From NCBI GenBank assembly GCA_022360055.1, contig JAKSDO010000244.1, positions 1 to 36,768 on the forward strand: 36,768 nucleotides of DNA. The letters are read 5' to 3'. Under the pieces are notes generated by a model that was not told where the DNA came from, searched no databases, and saw nothing but the letters and a program-made list of their open reading frames with translations. Position 1 is the first letter of the stretch. The number at the start of each line of letters is the position of its first letter. Below are positions 1-7,920 of the stretch, one piece after another. The position numbers and the translations under genes are program-made. Source of the DNA: Cytophagales bacterium (lineage in GTDB: Bacteria > Bacteroidota > Bacteroidia > Cytophagales > Cyclobacteriaceae).

Positions 1-160
1 GAAAACGGTTTGGAATAAAAAATATTCATTTGTAAACACCCCCATTATCGATACATAGTTTTTAGCAATATCATTTCTAAAAAATTATTATATTTTCATA
101 CATATATAAATATTATTGAGAATATCGCAAAACCATAGCTGATTATGTACGTTATATTTC

Positions 161-168
161 TATATTTG
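161..168 (+). promoter_or_regulatory. Bacteroidota -7 promoter element
   Basis: TATATTTG matches the Bacteroidota -7 consensus TAnnTTTG. It lies 16 bases before the first possible start codon of the small exported protein, so the leader would be very short. No good -33 TTTG is visible at the usual distance. Confidence 0.5.
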
Positions 169-184
169 CAATCACAACTTAAGT

Positions 185-580
185 ATGCAAGTCATGTTTA
201 AAAGTGCTTTTTTAATCCTTCTGGCCGTTTCCCCGATTTTGTCGTTTGGAAAAGATACCAATTCCGATACTTTGACGATTAAGCCGATTGGCGTTGATTA
301 TTCCAGATATCCCGGAAACGATAAGCTGTATATTGTGGGCGAGTGTGATGGGATGAACGGGAATCAAATTGTCGTGTTTCAAAACAGACCCTCTTTCGCT
401 TTCTTCGAAAGCAATGAAACCTATAGAGAAGAACAAAAAGAATTGGAAAAGGCCATCTGGCAGATGATCCGCGACAACGAGACCATGCAGGTACAGGGAA
501 AATGGCACACGTATAATAACCGGATGATTTTTCTGTGTCATCGTATACTGAAAATGAAAAAAGCCGTACCGGTCAATTAG
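185..580 (+). CDS. small exported protein of unknown function
   Basis: A 131-residue protein whose family I do not recognise. The first ~23 residues form a signal peptide: a basic start, a hydrophobic run FLILLAVSPILSFG, then a polar mature region beginning near KDTNSD. The mature part is mixed alpha/beta in appearance, with one Cys in the middle (GECDG) and one near the C-terminus (FLCHR), which could form a disulfide in the periplasm. No lipobox is present. An in-frame ATG at 194 would give a more typical signal peptide (MFKSAFL) and a 128-residue product, and either start fits the promoter-like TATATTTG just upstream. The gene stands alone, 137 bases before the next gene on the same strand. 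Confidence 0.7.
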   Translation: MQVMFKSAFLILLAVSPILSFGKDTNSDTLTIKPIGVDYSRYPGNDKLYIVGECDGMNGNQIVVFQNRPSFAFFESNETYREEQKELEKAIWQMIRDNETMQVQGKWHTYNNRMIFLCHRILKMKKAVPVN

Positions 581-717
581 ATCTCAAACGACCTATGAAC
601 GGATTCAATTAGATCATGCAGGTCATTCGATGGTCTTCAGATGTCTAAAATAAATCATGTAATTCTGGTTTTGTTTGTTAATTTCGTAGGAGAAATTTTT
701 GACTAAATCAAAGCATT

Positions 718-1728
718 ATGAAGACAATTTTAAGATCCTGTATCCTTATTTTTTCAGTTCTTTTTTCAAGTTATTTTTCTGTATTTGCTGGAGATGGTGT
801 CGCGAAGTACCTGGGCAGATGGGCACTGCACTTTGAAGACGGCATGGGATGGCTCGAGGTTCGACAAGAAGACGGTTACCTGGATGCCGATTTACTGTGG
901 AGATGGGGCAGCGTAATGCCGGTAGCCAATGTTTATGTCTCGGACGGCAAGCTTTATGTAACCCGGACCTCAAACAAAGCCTTTGAAAAAGGCAATGGGA
1001 AAATGCGAACGCACACGATTACCACAACCTTGGTGCTGGAAGGTAAAGGAAAAGAATTGATCGGGAAATTTACAGCGCCCAACAAAGATGGCGTAGGCGC
1101 TGAAGTGTTTTTTGTTCATGCCCACAAAATACCTCCGATTCCGGCAGCTCCCGATCTGTCAGACCTGAAATACGGAACGCCGATCGAATTGTTGAAAGAC
1201 GGGATGAATGGCTGGCGGTTACTGGAGTCGAATGCTGCGAACGGTTGGAACATAGAAAAAGGGATCCTCGTCAACAATCCGGTTCAAAAAGACGGGGAAC
1301 CACATATTCATTACGGCAACCTGCGAACGAATGACGAATTTGAAGATTTCAATCTGAAGTTAAGTGTAAATGTCCCCGAAGGGAGCAACAGCGGAATTTA
1401 TTTGAGGGGAATTTATGAAGTACAGGTAATGGACAGCTATGACAAAAAGCCGGACAGCCATCATATGGGTGCGCTGTACAGCCGGATTACACCGTCAGAA
1501 TCTGCCGAGAAAAAGGCCGGAAAGTGGCAAAAAATGGACATTACGCTTTGCAACCGCCATTTGACCGTGATCCTAAATGGCAAAAAGATCATCGATAATC
1601 AACCTGTCGAAGGTGTGACCGGCGGAGCTATGACCTCGAATGAGTTTATTCCCGGCCCAATTTATTTGCAAGGCGATCACGGCGAAGTCAGATACAAGGA
1701 CATCGTTTTGACTCCAATAATCAACTGA
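718..1728 (+). CDS. secreted 3-keto-disaccharide hydrolase (DUF1080) family protein
   Basis: A 336-residue exported protein. Residues 1-24 are a signal peptide ending near VFAGDG. Residues ~28-135 form a beta-rich, lipocalin-like domain (GRWALHFEDGMGWLEV). Residues ~150-335 carry the 3-keto-disaccharide hydrolase/DUF1080 concanavalin-like fold: DGMNGWRLLE near its start, then GSNSGIYLRGIYEVQVMDSY, the GKWQKMDIT strand, LTVILNGKKIIDN, and a closing IYLQGDHGEVRYKDI. Members of this family cleave 3-keto-glycosides or bind sugars in the periplasm or at the cell surface, often with GMC or Gfo/Idh oxidoreductases. No such partner is seen here, so the substrate is open. TAATTTCG at 679-686 is a one-mismatch match to the -7 element. 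Confidence 0.85.
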   Translation: MKTILRSCILIFSVLFSSYFSVFAGDGVAKYLGRWALHFEDGMGWLEVRQEDGYLDADLLWRWGSVMPVANVYVSDGKLYVTRTSNKAFEKGNGKMRTHTITTTLVLEGKGKELIGKFTAPNKDGVGAEVFFVHAHKIPPIPAAPDLSDLKYGTPIELLKDGMNGWRLLESNAANGWNIEKGILVNNPVQKDGEPHIHYGNLRTNDEFEDFNLKLSVNVPEGSNSGIYLRGIYEVQVMDSYDKKPDSHHMGALYSRITPSESAEKKAGKWQKMDITLCNRHLTVILNGKKIIDNQPVEGVTGGAMTSNEFIPGPIYLQGDHGEVRYKDIVLTPIIN

Positions 1729-1877
1729 AAGTTAAAAAGGAAAACCTAACGGAGATCTGAAGTGCGGGTCCCCCGGTATCGGGATATTTGTTGAGTTGTA
1801 ATTTAGCTTTCATATAAAGATGAGCAGAGGCGGAATTTCGTATAAATACATTAAGAATTAAACCAAATCATATTACG

Positions 1878-2696
1878 ATGGACAAGTACACATTACCACA
1901 ATTGCTGGATTTGTTATGGAAAGATTATGTAGAGACAAATCCTCCGGCGCAGCATATTTACGATTTATTCGTTTCAAGAGGGGAGGAAGTGATCAACGAT
2001 CATGTAGCCTTCAGAACCTTTGACCATCCGCGCATCAATATCAATGTGCTGGGAAAGGCATTCGTCGATCTGGGCTACGTGGAAATGGGGGATTATCACT
2101 TCGAGCAAAAAAAACTTTATGCCCGGCATTTTGAACACCCGAATCCGGAAATGCCGTTAATCTTCATCAGTCAGTTAAAAACCGGAGAATTCGACCGCGA
2201 CATTCGGCAGATCATTGAAAACCTGGTAGCGCAAATCCCGGATGATTTCACCGGGAATCCGTCTTTCGTATTCAGCGGGAAGCCATGGAAGGTATCATTT
2301 GAAAATTATATCAAGTTAAAGGCAAAAAGCGAATATGCGGCATGGATGGCCGCATTCGGATTCAGGGTAAACCATTTTACCGTGAGCGTCAATCACTTGA
2401 ATAATTTCGACGGAATTTATGAGGTAAACCAATTCCTAAAAGATAACGGCTTCCAATTGAATGAAAGCGGGGGTGAAGTGAAAGGCACACCCGAAGATTT
2501 ATTGGAACAGTCATCGACCATCGCCTACAACAAAGAGGTAAAATTCAGTGATGGCAATCATACAATACCGGCGTGTTATTACGAGTTTGCCATGAGATAT
2601 CCAAAACCGGACGGAAAACTATTTCGAGGTTTCATCGCCGGTTCTGCGGATAAAATCTTTGAGAGCACAGACAAAGGTCAGGATATAAAAGTTTAG
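1878..2696 (+). CDS. 2-oxoadipate dioxygenase/decarboxylase-like (DUF1338, HglS family)
   Basis: A 272-residue soluble protein of the DUF1338 family. The characterised member HglS of Pseudomonas putida is an Fe(II) enzyme that converts 2-oxoadipate to D-2-hydroxyglutarate with loss of CO2 in lysine catabolism. The three expected metal ligands can be placed: His42 in NDHVAFRTF, His166 in FRVNHFTV and Glu236 in CYYEFAMRYP. At 272 residues it is clearly shorter than the ~460-residue proteobacterial HglS and matches the compact form common in Bacteroidota. The next two genes are a saccharopine dehydrogenase 13 bases downstream and an aminoadipate-semialdehyde dehydrogenase, so the operon itself supports a role in lysine degradation. 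The activity is inferred from family and context. Confidence 0.85.
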   Translation: MDKYTLPQLLDLLWKDYVETNPPAQHIYDLFVSRGEEVINDHVAFRTFDHPRININVLGKAFVDLGYVEMGDYHFEQKKLYARHFEHPNPEMPLIFISQLKTGEFDRDIRQIIENLVAQIPDDFTGNPSFVFSGKPWKVSFENYIKLKAKSEYAAWMAAFGFRVNHFTVSVNHLNNFDGIYEVNQFLKDNGFQLNESGGEVKGTPEDLLEQSSTIAYNKEVKFSDGNHTIPACYYEFAMRYPKPDGKLFRGFIAGSADKIFESTDKGQDIKV

Positions 2697-2709
2697 ACGA
2701 ATAGTTGGA

Positions 2710-4077
2710 TTGGCAAAATCAATTTTGATTATCGGTTGCGGTCGGTCGGCCCCTTCACTGATCAAGTACCTTGGCCTGGAAATGAATCCATGTCAAGTAC
2801 TTATCGCGGATAAGGATTCAGGTCTGGCGCGGGAGTACACAAAGGGATTTGAAAATATCCGGGTAATTGACTTTGATATCGAAAATGAGGAAATGAGGGA
2901 CCGGCTGATCAAACAGGCCGATCTTGTGCTTTCCATGGTCCCTGCCAGGTTCCATCCGCTTGTATTGGACAGTTGCATTAAACATCGGGTGGATATGATC
3001 ACCCCTTCCTATGAATCGGACGAAATGCTTGAGCGAAAAGACGAAATCCGTCGAGCAGGAATACTGGTACTGAATGAAATGGGCCTTGATCCGGGGATAG
3101 ATCATATGTCGGCCATGAAGGTTATTGATGAAATCCGGGCGGCCGGAAGTGAACTTTCCGCTTTCGAATCATTCACAGGCGGGCTTATGGCTCCGGGATT
3201 CGATCAAAATCCGTGGCAATACAAATTTACCTGGAATCCCAGAAACGTGATTTTGGCGGGGCAGGGCGGCGCCGTCCGGTTTTTACACAACGGCAGACAC
3301 AAATACATTCCCTACACCAAGGTATTTCGAAGAACCGAAAAAATCGAAATTGACGGCTACGGAATGTTTGAAGGATATGCAAACAGAGACTCTCTGAATT
3401 ACCTGAAAAAATATGATTTAAGCAGATTATCGACCATTTACAGGGGAACGCTCCGAAGGCCTGGCTTTTGCAGGGCTTGGGATCTGTTTGTTCAGCTCGG
3501 CGTTACAGACGATTCTTATGTCGTGGAAGGTTCGGAATCCATGACCTACAGGCAATTTTTCAATTCCTTTTTGCCATATAATCCCACGGATTCGGTCGAA
3601 TTGAAACTGATGCAATATCTAAAGATCGATCAGGATTCCGGACTCATGGAAAAACTGCAGTACCTGGATATTTTCTCTAATAAAAAAATAGGACTTAAAA
3701 ATGCCACTCCTGCAAAAATACTCGAACATATCCTTAAGGAAAAATGGAGCATGGATCCTGAAGACAGAGATATGGTCGTTATGTGGCATAAATTCTACTA
3801 TAAAAATCAGGAAGGAACCTATTTTCAAAAAACCAGCTCGCTCGTAGCCATCGGGGAAGATGCCCGGCATACGGCTATGGCAAAAACCGTCGGATTGCCG
3901 ATGGGAATTGCTGCCAAACTGGTGTTGAATGATGAGATCACTTCAAAGGGCCTGCAACTCCCTGTAACCCAAGAAATTTATTTGCAGGTTTTAAGCAAAT
4001 TGAGAAAAATTGGAATTGCATTTGTTGAACAAACTGAAAAAAAAGACGATGACCGCGAAAATCAACCTGTCTTCTGA
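2710..4077 (+). CDS. saccharopine dehydrogenase (glutamate-forming)
   Basis: A 455-residue cytosolic NAD(P)-dependent enzyme that oxidises saccharopine to glutamate and 2-aminoadipate 6-semialdehyde. The N-terminus is a Rossmann fold, SILIIGCGRSAPSLIKYL at residues ~4-21, followed by the acidic end of the second strand (IADKD). The saccharopine-dehydrogenase catalytic domain contains the family segment NEMGLDPGIDHMSAMK near residues 122-137 and ESFTGGLMAPGFDQNPWQYKF near 154-174. No ATG is available between the upstream stop codon and the Rossmann strand, so TTG at 2710 is the likely start. The 3' end overlaps the aldehyde dehydrogenase by 29 bases, which implies translational coupling. A lysine-ketoglutarate reductase to make saccharopine is not in this window. 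Confidence 0.88.
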   Translation: MAKSILIIGCGRSAPSLIKYLGLEMNPCQVLIADKDSGLAREYTKGFENIRVIDFDIENEEMRDRLIKQADLVLSMVPARFHPLVLDSCIKHRVDMITPSYESDEMLERKDEIRRAGILVLNEMGLDPGIDHMSAMKVIDEIRAAGSELSAFESFTGGLMAPGFDQNPWQYKFTWNPRNVILAGQGGAVRFLHNGRHKYIPYTKVFRRTEKIEIDGYGMFEGYANRDSLNYLKKYDLSRLSTIYRGTLRRPGFCRAWDLFVQLGVTDDSYVVEGSESMTYRQFFNSFLPYNPTDSVELKLMQYLKIDQDSGLMEKLQYLDIFSNKKIGLKNATPAKILEHILKEKWSMDPEDRDMVVMWHKFYYKNQEGTYFQKTSSLVAIGEDARHTAMAKTVGLPMGIAAKLVLNDEITSKGLQLPVTQEIYLQVLSKLRKIGIAFVEQTEKKDDDRENQPVF

Positions 4078-5611
4078 AATCATCCCGTTGTTCGAAAAAC
4101 TCGGCCTTTCGGAATATAACCCTTCGTTTTGTACCGGATCTATATGGTCCGGCTTGAAAGAAGCCAAAAAATATACGTGCTCATCACCGATCAATAATCA
4201 GGTGCTTGGCTATTCCGAAACAATCGGCGCCGAAGATTACGAACACGTCGTCGGTTCTGCCCAGAAGGCCTTCCTGAAGTGGAGAATTGTTCCGGCCCCG
4301 GAAAGGGGCGAAATTATCCGTCAATTCGGATTGGAACTGAGGGCGCATAAAAATGAGTTGGGGAAACTGTTGAGCATCGAATCCGGAAAGATTCTGCAGG
4401 AAGGCCTGGGAGAAATACAGGAAATGATCGATATCTGTGATTTTGCCGTTGGATTGTCTCGTCAATTACATGGCTTTACCATGCATTCCGAGCGGCGATT
4501 CCACCGGATGTACGAACAGTACCACCCCCTGGGTCTGGTAGGGATAATATCCGCTTTCAATTTTCCGGCAGCAGTATGGGCCTGGAATGCGACGATCGCA
4601 GCCGTCTGCGGAAATGTATCGATCTGGAAACCGTCTGAAAAAGCCACATTAACGGCAAGCGCATGTTTTAAAATACTGAGAAAAGTTCTGGCAAAGCATA
4701 AGATTAGTGAAGGCGTATTCAATTTGATAATTGGCGGCCCCGAGCCGGGAGAAAGGATGTCGAAAGATTCGAGGATTCCATTAATCTCCGCTACGGGTTC
4801 CGTGCGAATGGGTAAAAAGGTAGGCGCTGCCGTAGGCGCCAGGCTGGGAAGATCCATCCTTGAACTCGGCGGTAACAATGCCGTCATCATCAGCCCGGAC
4901 TGCGATCTGGAAATGGCTGTGAGAGCTACATTATTCGGAGCCGTAGGAACTTGCGGTCAACGCTGCACCACCACACGGCGCCTCATTATTCATGAAGATG
5001 TGTACGAAAAGGTAAAAGACCGACTCATAAGTATATATCGATCGCTGCGTATCGGAAATCCGCTCGATGATCAGGTATTGGTAGGACCTTTGATTGATCG
5101 GGAGGCCGTCGAGAATTTTAAAAAGGCGATCGTTGAGATAAAGCGCGAGGGAGGTGAGATATTGTACGGCGGGGAAGCGCTCAATACAGGAGCATTCGAA
5201 GAGGGAAATTATGTGGTCCCGACCCTTGCAAGGGTTAAAAATGAATTCGATATCGTCCGGGAAGAAACGTTTGCTCCTATTTTATACCTCATAACCTATC
5301 GAGGCGAAATCGCAAATGCCATTGACATCCAGAATAATGTGACGCAGGGATTATCTTCGGCAATATTTACCAACAATCTGCGGGAAAGTGAACTCTTCCT
5401 CTCCCATGCGGGATCGGATTGCGGAATTGCCAACGTGAATATTGGGACGTCCGGCGCCGAAATCGGAGGTGCATTTGGCGGAGAAAAAGAAACCGGGGGA
5501 GGAAGAGAGTCCGGATCGGATGCATGGAAATTTTATATGAGAAGACAAACTAATACAATTAATTTCGGCCTTGATTTACCGCTGGCCCAGGGCATTAAAT
5601 TTGATGTTTGA
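4049..5611 (+). CDS. 2-aminoadipate 6-semialdehyde dehydrogenase (ALDH7-type)
   Basis: A 520-residue aldehyde dehydrogenase that would oxidise 2-aminoadipate 6-semialdehyde to 2-aminoadipate with NAD(P)+. Family motifs appear in order: ISAFNFPAAVWAWN (substrate/cofactor entrance), WKPSEKA (nucleotide binding), ATGSVRMGKKVG, ELGGNN with catalytic Glu272, and GTCGQRCTTTRR with nucleophile Cys306. The GQRCTT context is typical of the antiquitin/ALDH7 group rather than of betaine or succinate-semialdehyde enzymes. The open frame extends upstream to 4010, but ATG 4049 gives a normal N-terminus and overlaps the saccharopine dehydrogenase gene by 29 bases. Position as the last gene of the DUF1338-SDH-ALDH operon fits AASADH in the saccharopine route of lysine breakdown. 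Confidence 0.88.
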   Translation: MTAKINLSSEIIPLFEKLGLSEYNPSFCTGSIWSGLKEAKKYTCSSPINNQVLGYSETIGAEDYEHVVGSAQKAFLKWRIVPAPERGEIIRQFGLELRAHKNELGKLLSIESGKILQEGLGEIQEMIDICDFAVGLSRQLHGFTMHSERRFHRMYEQYHPLGLVGIISAFNFPAAVWAWNATIAAVCGNVSIWKPSEKATLTASACFKILRKVLAKHKISEGVFNLIIGGPEPGERMSKDSRIPLISATGSVRMGKKVGAAVGARLGRSILELGGNNAVIISPDCDLEMAVRATLFGAVGTCGQRCTTTRRLIIHEDVYEKVKDRLISIYRSLRIGNPLDDQVLVGPLIDREAVENFKKAIVEIKREGGEILYGGEALNTGAFEEGNYVVPTLARVKNEFDIVREETFAPILYLITYRGEIANAIDIQNNVTQGLSSAIFTNNLRESELFLSHAGSDCGIANVNIGTSGAEIGGAFGGEKETGGGRESGSDAWKFYMRRQTNTINFGLDLPLAQGIKFDV

Positions 5612-5658
5612 AAAAACGGGGTAACCGGACAACCTGTAAAGTCTGACCCGGATCCGGG

Positions 5659-5696
5659 GAAATGACCGGGCATTGCCCGGAAATTATTGAAATGTA
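5659..5696 (+). repeat. hairpin repeat segment, copy near ALDH end
   Basis: The segment starts GAAATGA, contains the hairpin CCGGGC-ATT-GCCCGG at 5666-5680, then AATTATTGAAATGTA. The same order recurs at 36625-36665 with a different stem (CAGGC-CAT-GCCTG) and nearly the same tail. The paired changes keep the stem. Confidence 0.5.
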
Positions 5697-5746
5697 TTTC
5701 CAACACTAATATTTTGGATATGCGGGGCGTATCATAAACAGTATCA

Positions 5747-5854
5747 CGGATCAATCTGAAAACCCGGGGAACACCTAGATCCATGTGTATACTATGGAAA
5801 TATGTATGAATACCAATAGGAAAGAAGGTCGGTTGAATTTTTGCGGGCGGGGAA
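5747..5854 (+). repeat. dispersed ~108-bp intergenic repeat, copy 1
   Basis: This aligns along its length with 8741-8850 on the same strand. Shared blocks are AAAACCCGG, ACACC, GATCC-TGTGTA, AATACCAATAGGAAAG, CGGTTGAA and TTTGCGGGCGGGGAA. Its first 23 bases (5748-5770) also match 20538-20560, linking it to the other repeat pair. Both copies lie between convergent genes. Confidence 0.75.
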
Positions 5855-5919
5855 AAACCACCCGAACCAAATGCCCCGGTTCTGCAGACCGGGATTGATA
5901 AAGCTATTGTCCGTACCGC

Positions 5920-6492
5920 CTATTCCTCTTTAAGAATGATTTCAGCAATCGAAACCCCGTCGACTACGACGTCCTCCAAAACCGCCTCCCCGTCCTTGAT
6001 TTTTACGACAGCGTATGTTACAGTGGTGGAATCCCGGCTAAATTCATTATATAGCCTTTCTGCCTCCGGAGCTTTGTACTCTTCCATATAGAATCTGTCG
6101 AAAGGATACCTGATACTTATTCTGGCAGTGTCTTCATAATAGTTTACATACCAAATTTCAGCTTTTACATATTCCGCATCGGCGGGTGGTCGATCAATTT
6201 CTACTTTGTCTATGGTCGAATATCCGTTTTCGTCTTCCTTCAGTACCACGAATACTTCTTGTCCCGAAAAAAATGTTGAATCTCCCGGGATTTTATATAC
6301 ATTATTTTCATAAGCCAAAGTGATATACTTGCCCCGCATAGGATCGTTGGGATCGATCGGCCGCGTCTTAAATTTCCATAGCTTACCCTTCTTCAGGACA
6401 TCCTCTCGCTCCATGATCATCGATGCGGGAACATAGATCTGAGCAACCGCCACCAAAATAAACAGGCCCAGCAACACGCTTTTATTTTTCAT
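5920..6492 (-). CDS. GDYXXLXY-domain membrane-anchored protein
   Basis: A 190-residue protein with one N-terminal hydrophobic segment (SVLLGLFILVAVAQIYVPASMI), so it is probably anchored with its body outside the cytoplasmic membrane. Residues ~50-66 hold the family signature as RPIDPNDPMRGKYITLAYE, with Lys where Asp is usual in GDYxxLxY. The family has no established biochemical role but is regularly encoded directly after a DUF2157 membrane protein, as here. ATG 6492 is preferred over the longer frame to 6573 because the protein then begins with the hydrophobic anchor. Its start overlaps the upstream DUF2157 gene by 11 bases, implying coupled translation and a two-protein membrane complex. 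Confidence 0.8.
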   Translation of the reverse strand: MKNKSVLLGLFILVAVAQIYVPASMIMEREDVLKKGKLWKFKTRPIDPNDPMRGKYITLAYENNVYKIPGDSTFFSGQEVFVVLKEDENGYSTIDKVEIDRPPADAEYVKAEIWYVNYYEDTARISIRYPFDRFYMEEYKAPEAERLYNEFSRDSTTVTYAVVKIKDGEAVLEDVVVDGVSIAEIILKEE

Positions 6493-7765
6493 GGCTCCTT
6501 CTTTTTTTGAGTAACAAAAAATTTCCGGCAAAAAAACCGGCGCCGACCAGCACAAACATAACTCCCCGGGCAATAAAGCTTATATCGGCATCAAAAAACC
6601 GGCACACGATCAACGCCGTCACGATCAACAGCCCATAATTGAGCATTCCAAGGTGGTTTTTCCTTGCTCCCTCCCAAATAATGCGTAATCCCAAGATTAA
6701 AACAAGCATATTGATTGCAAGGATAGGGATCACGCTTGAGGAAAAACCGATGGCAAAAATTACGATGAATATGAGAAATATTATTTCCGTAAATTGGACC
6801 GACTTCATCGTTTTATATTTTATTTTCCACATTAACAAACCGATTGTTGCCAAAGAAATGAGGGCGGCGACCATCAGATCGGATGGCAAAACCGACATTT
6901 CAAGCTTTGAAAGATCATTCCAGAACCATTCAAAACTTAGCGCCAGGAGCAATGCCACAGTTCCGATGGAACCGATTGTAGTATAGGCATTACCAATAAT
7001 GCCTTTGCGCTCGCTGAATAATAAATCGCCTGAAATACAGCTTAGCCCAAACCAACTGAAATAGGCGATGAACATGAATTCCTCCTTGTGATCGGAAAGA
7101 GTCCCCAGGCAAATGGTTATTGAAAGCGGGATCAGCCAACTGAGAAGGATAAAAAAGTTGCTTTTCAAATTTTTGCGGTAGAGGCTGTAATAGTGTGGAA
7201 TTAGAAGGGCCACGACCACCCAATATTCCCATGATGGCCGGTCATTTCTGGCCCAATAGCTCGTTTCACAAGCGTAATAGGTAATACCGGCGATTATGAG
7301 CATGGATGCAATTGCCGATCGCAGCAAATAGACCGTCGGAAGACACAACACCATCCAGGTCAGAAGAAAGGTACTCAGGTTACCCGGTATGTTGTAGATC
7401 TGGCTAATCAATGAAATGGATGCGCCGACCGTACAAAAAAGAAAAGCAGCGGCGGCTTCGCGCCATCCGGTCGAATCTGCCTTCTTTAAAAGAACATAGA
7501 CACCTATGGATTGTCCAATGACTAAGGGCAAAAAAGCAAAAGCCGCTTTTGTACTTCTGGAGAGTTCATCCCAGTTGTGAGCAATGATCAGTATGATGCC
7601 GAGCCCGATCAGCAGAGCACCGAGTATGCTGAAAATAACAATCAGCCGACTTTGCGATCTGTCTTTTTTGTCACCGAAATATCGTTTGATTTCTTCCGCT
7701 TTTTCAGTCGTGATAATATCCGCACCGATCAGCTCGGGAAGTACTCTTAAAAAACTCTTTGCCAC
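6482..7765 (-). CDS. DUF2157 polytopic membrane protein
   Basis: A ~427-residue integral membrane protein with a short cytosolic N-terminal segment (PELIGADIITTEKAEEIKRYF) followed by about a dozen hydrophobic helices. That N-terminal pattern and the helix-rich body are the DUF2157 layout, for which no function is established. The frame is open back to ATG 7912, but I place the start at GTG 7765. It directly precedes the conserved N-terminal helix, and an exact -7 element TAATTTTG sits at 7825-7832 on this strand, inside the longer reading. The gene overlaps the GDYXXLXY gene by 11 bases. The start assignment is an inference; the family call is firm. Confidence 0.8.
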   Translation of the reverse strand: MAKSFLRVLPELIGADIITTEKAEEIKRYFGDKKDRSQSRLIVIFSILGALLIGLGIILIIAHNWDELSRSTKAAFAFLPLVIGQSIGVYVLLKKADSTGWREAAAAFLFCTVGASISLISQIYNIPGNLSTFLLTWMVLCLPTVYLLRSAIASMLIIAGITYYACETSYWARNDRPSWEYWVVVALLIPHYYSLYRKNLKSNFFILLSWLIPLSITICLGTLSDHKEEFMFIAYFSWFGLSCISGDLLFSERKGIIGNAYTTIGSIGTVALLLALSFEWFWNDLSKLEMSVLPSDLMVAALISLATIGLLMWKIKYKTMKSVQFTEIIFLIFIVIFAIGFSSSVIPILAINMLVLILGLRIIWEGARKNHLGMLNYGLLIVTALIVCRFFDADISFIARGVMFVLVGAGFFAGNFLLLKKRRSHEK

Positions 7766-7824
7766 TTTAGATAAAAAAGATTTACATGAAGATAGGTAAT
7801 CTTTTGGAAATTCCGGCAAAACCA

Positions 7825-7832
7825 CAAAATTA
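7825..7832 (-). promoter_or_regulatory. -7 promoter element for the DUF2157-GDYXXLXY operon
   Basis: On the minus strand this reads TAATTTTG, an exact TAnnTTTG match, 60 bases before GTG 7765. The expected -33 region falls inside the neighbouring 18-bp inverted repeat, so protein binding there could block the promoter. Confidence 0.55.
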
Positions 7833-7848
7833 ACCCCTTTACTTCCGA

Positions 7849-7889
7849 AATAATTAACCGGGTTACTTTGTGTAACCCGGTTAATTATT
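7849..7889. repeat. perfect 18-bp inverted repeat between divergent genes
   Basis: The arms at 7849-7866 and 7872-7889 are exact reverse complements (left arm AATAATTAACCGGGTTAC) separated by TTTGT. It lies between the divergent DUF2157 and DinB-like genes, ending 31 bases before the DinB start codon and overlapping the -33 zone of the other promoter. It is not where a terminator would be expected. An operator, or a stem in the 5' leader of the DinB gene, are the main options. Confidence 0.9.
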
Positions 7890-7920
7890 AAATTCAATCC
7901 GAATTCAATCAATCATCTTT

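Larger units (their letters stand above)
5612..5919. other. gene-free convergent interval with decayed repeat
   Basis: About 300 bases between two convergent genes with no credible ORF. It holds two repeat segments described separately (5659-5696 and 5747-5854) and a 6-bp hairpin at 5875-5893 (CCCGGT/ACCGGG). Neither hairpin has a good T-run, so a classical terminator is not evident. Confidence 0.6.
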
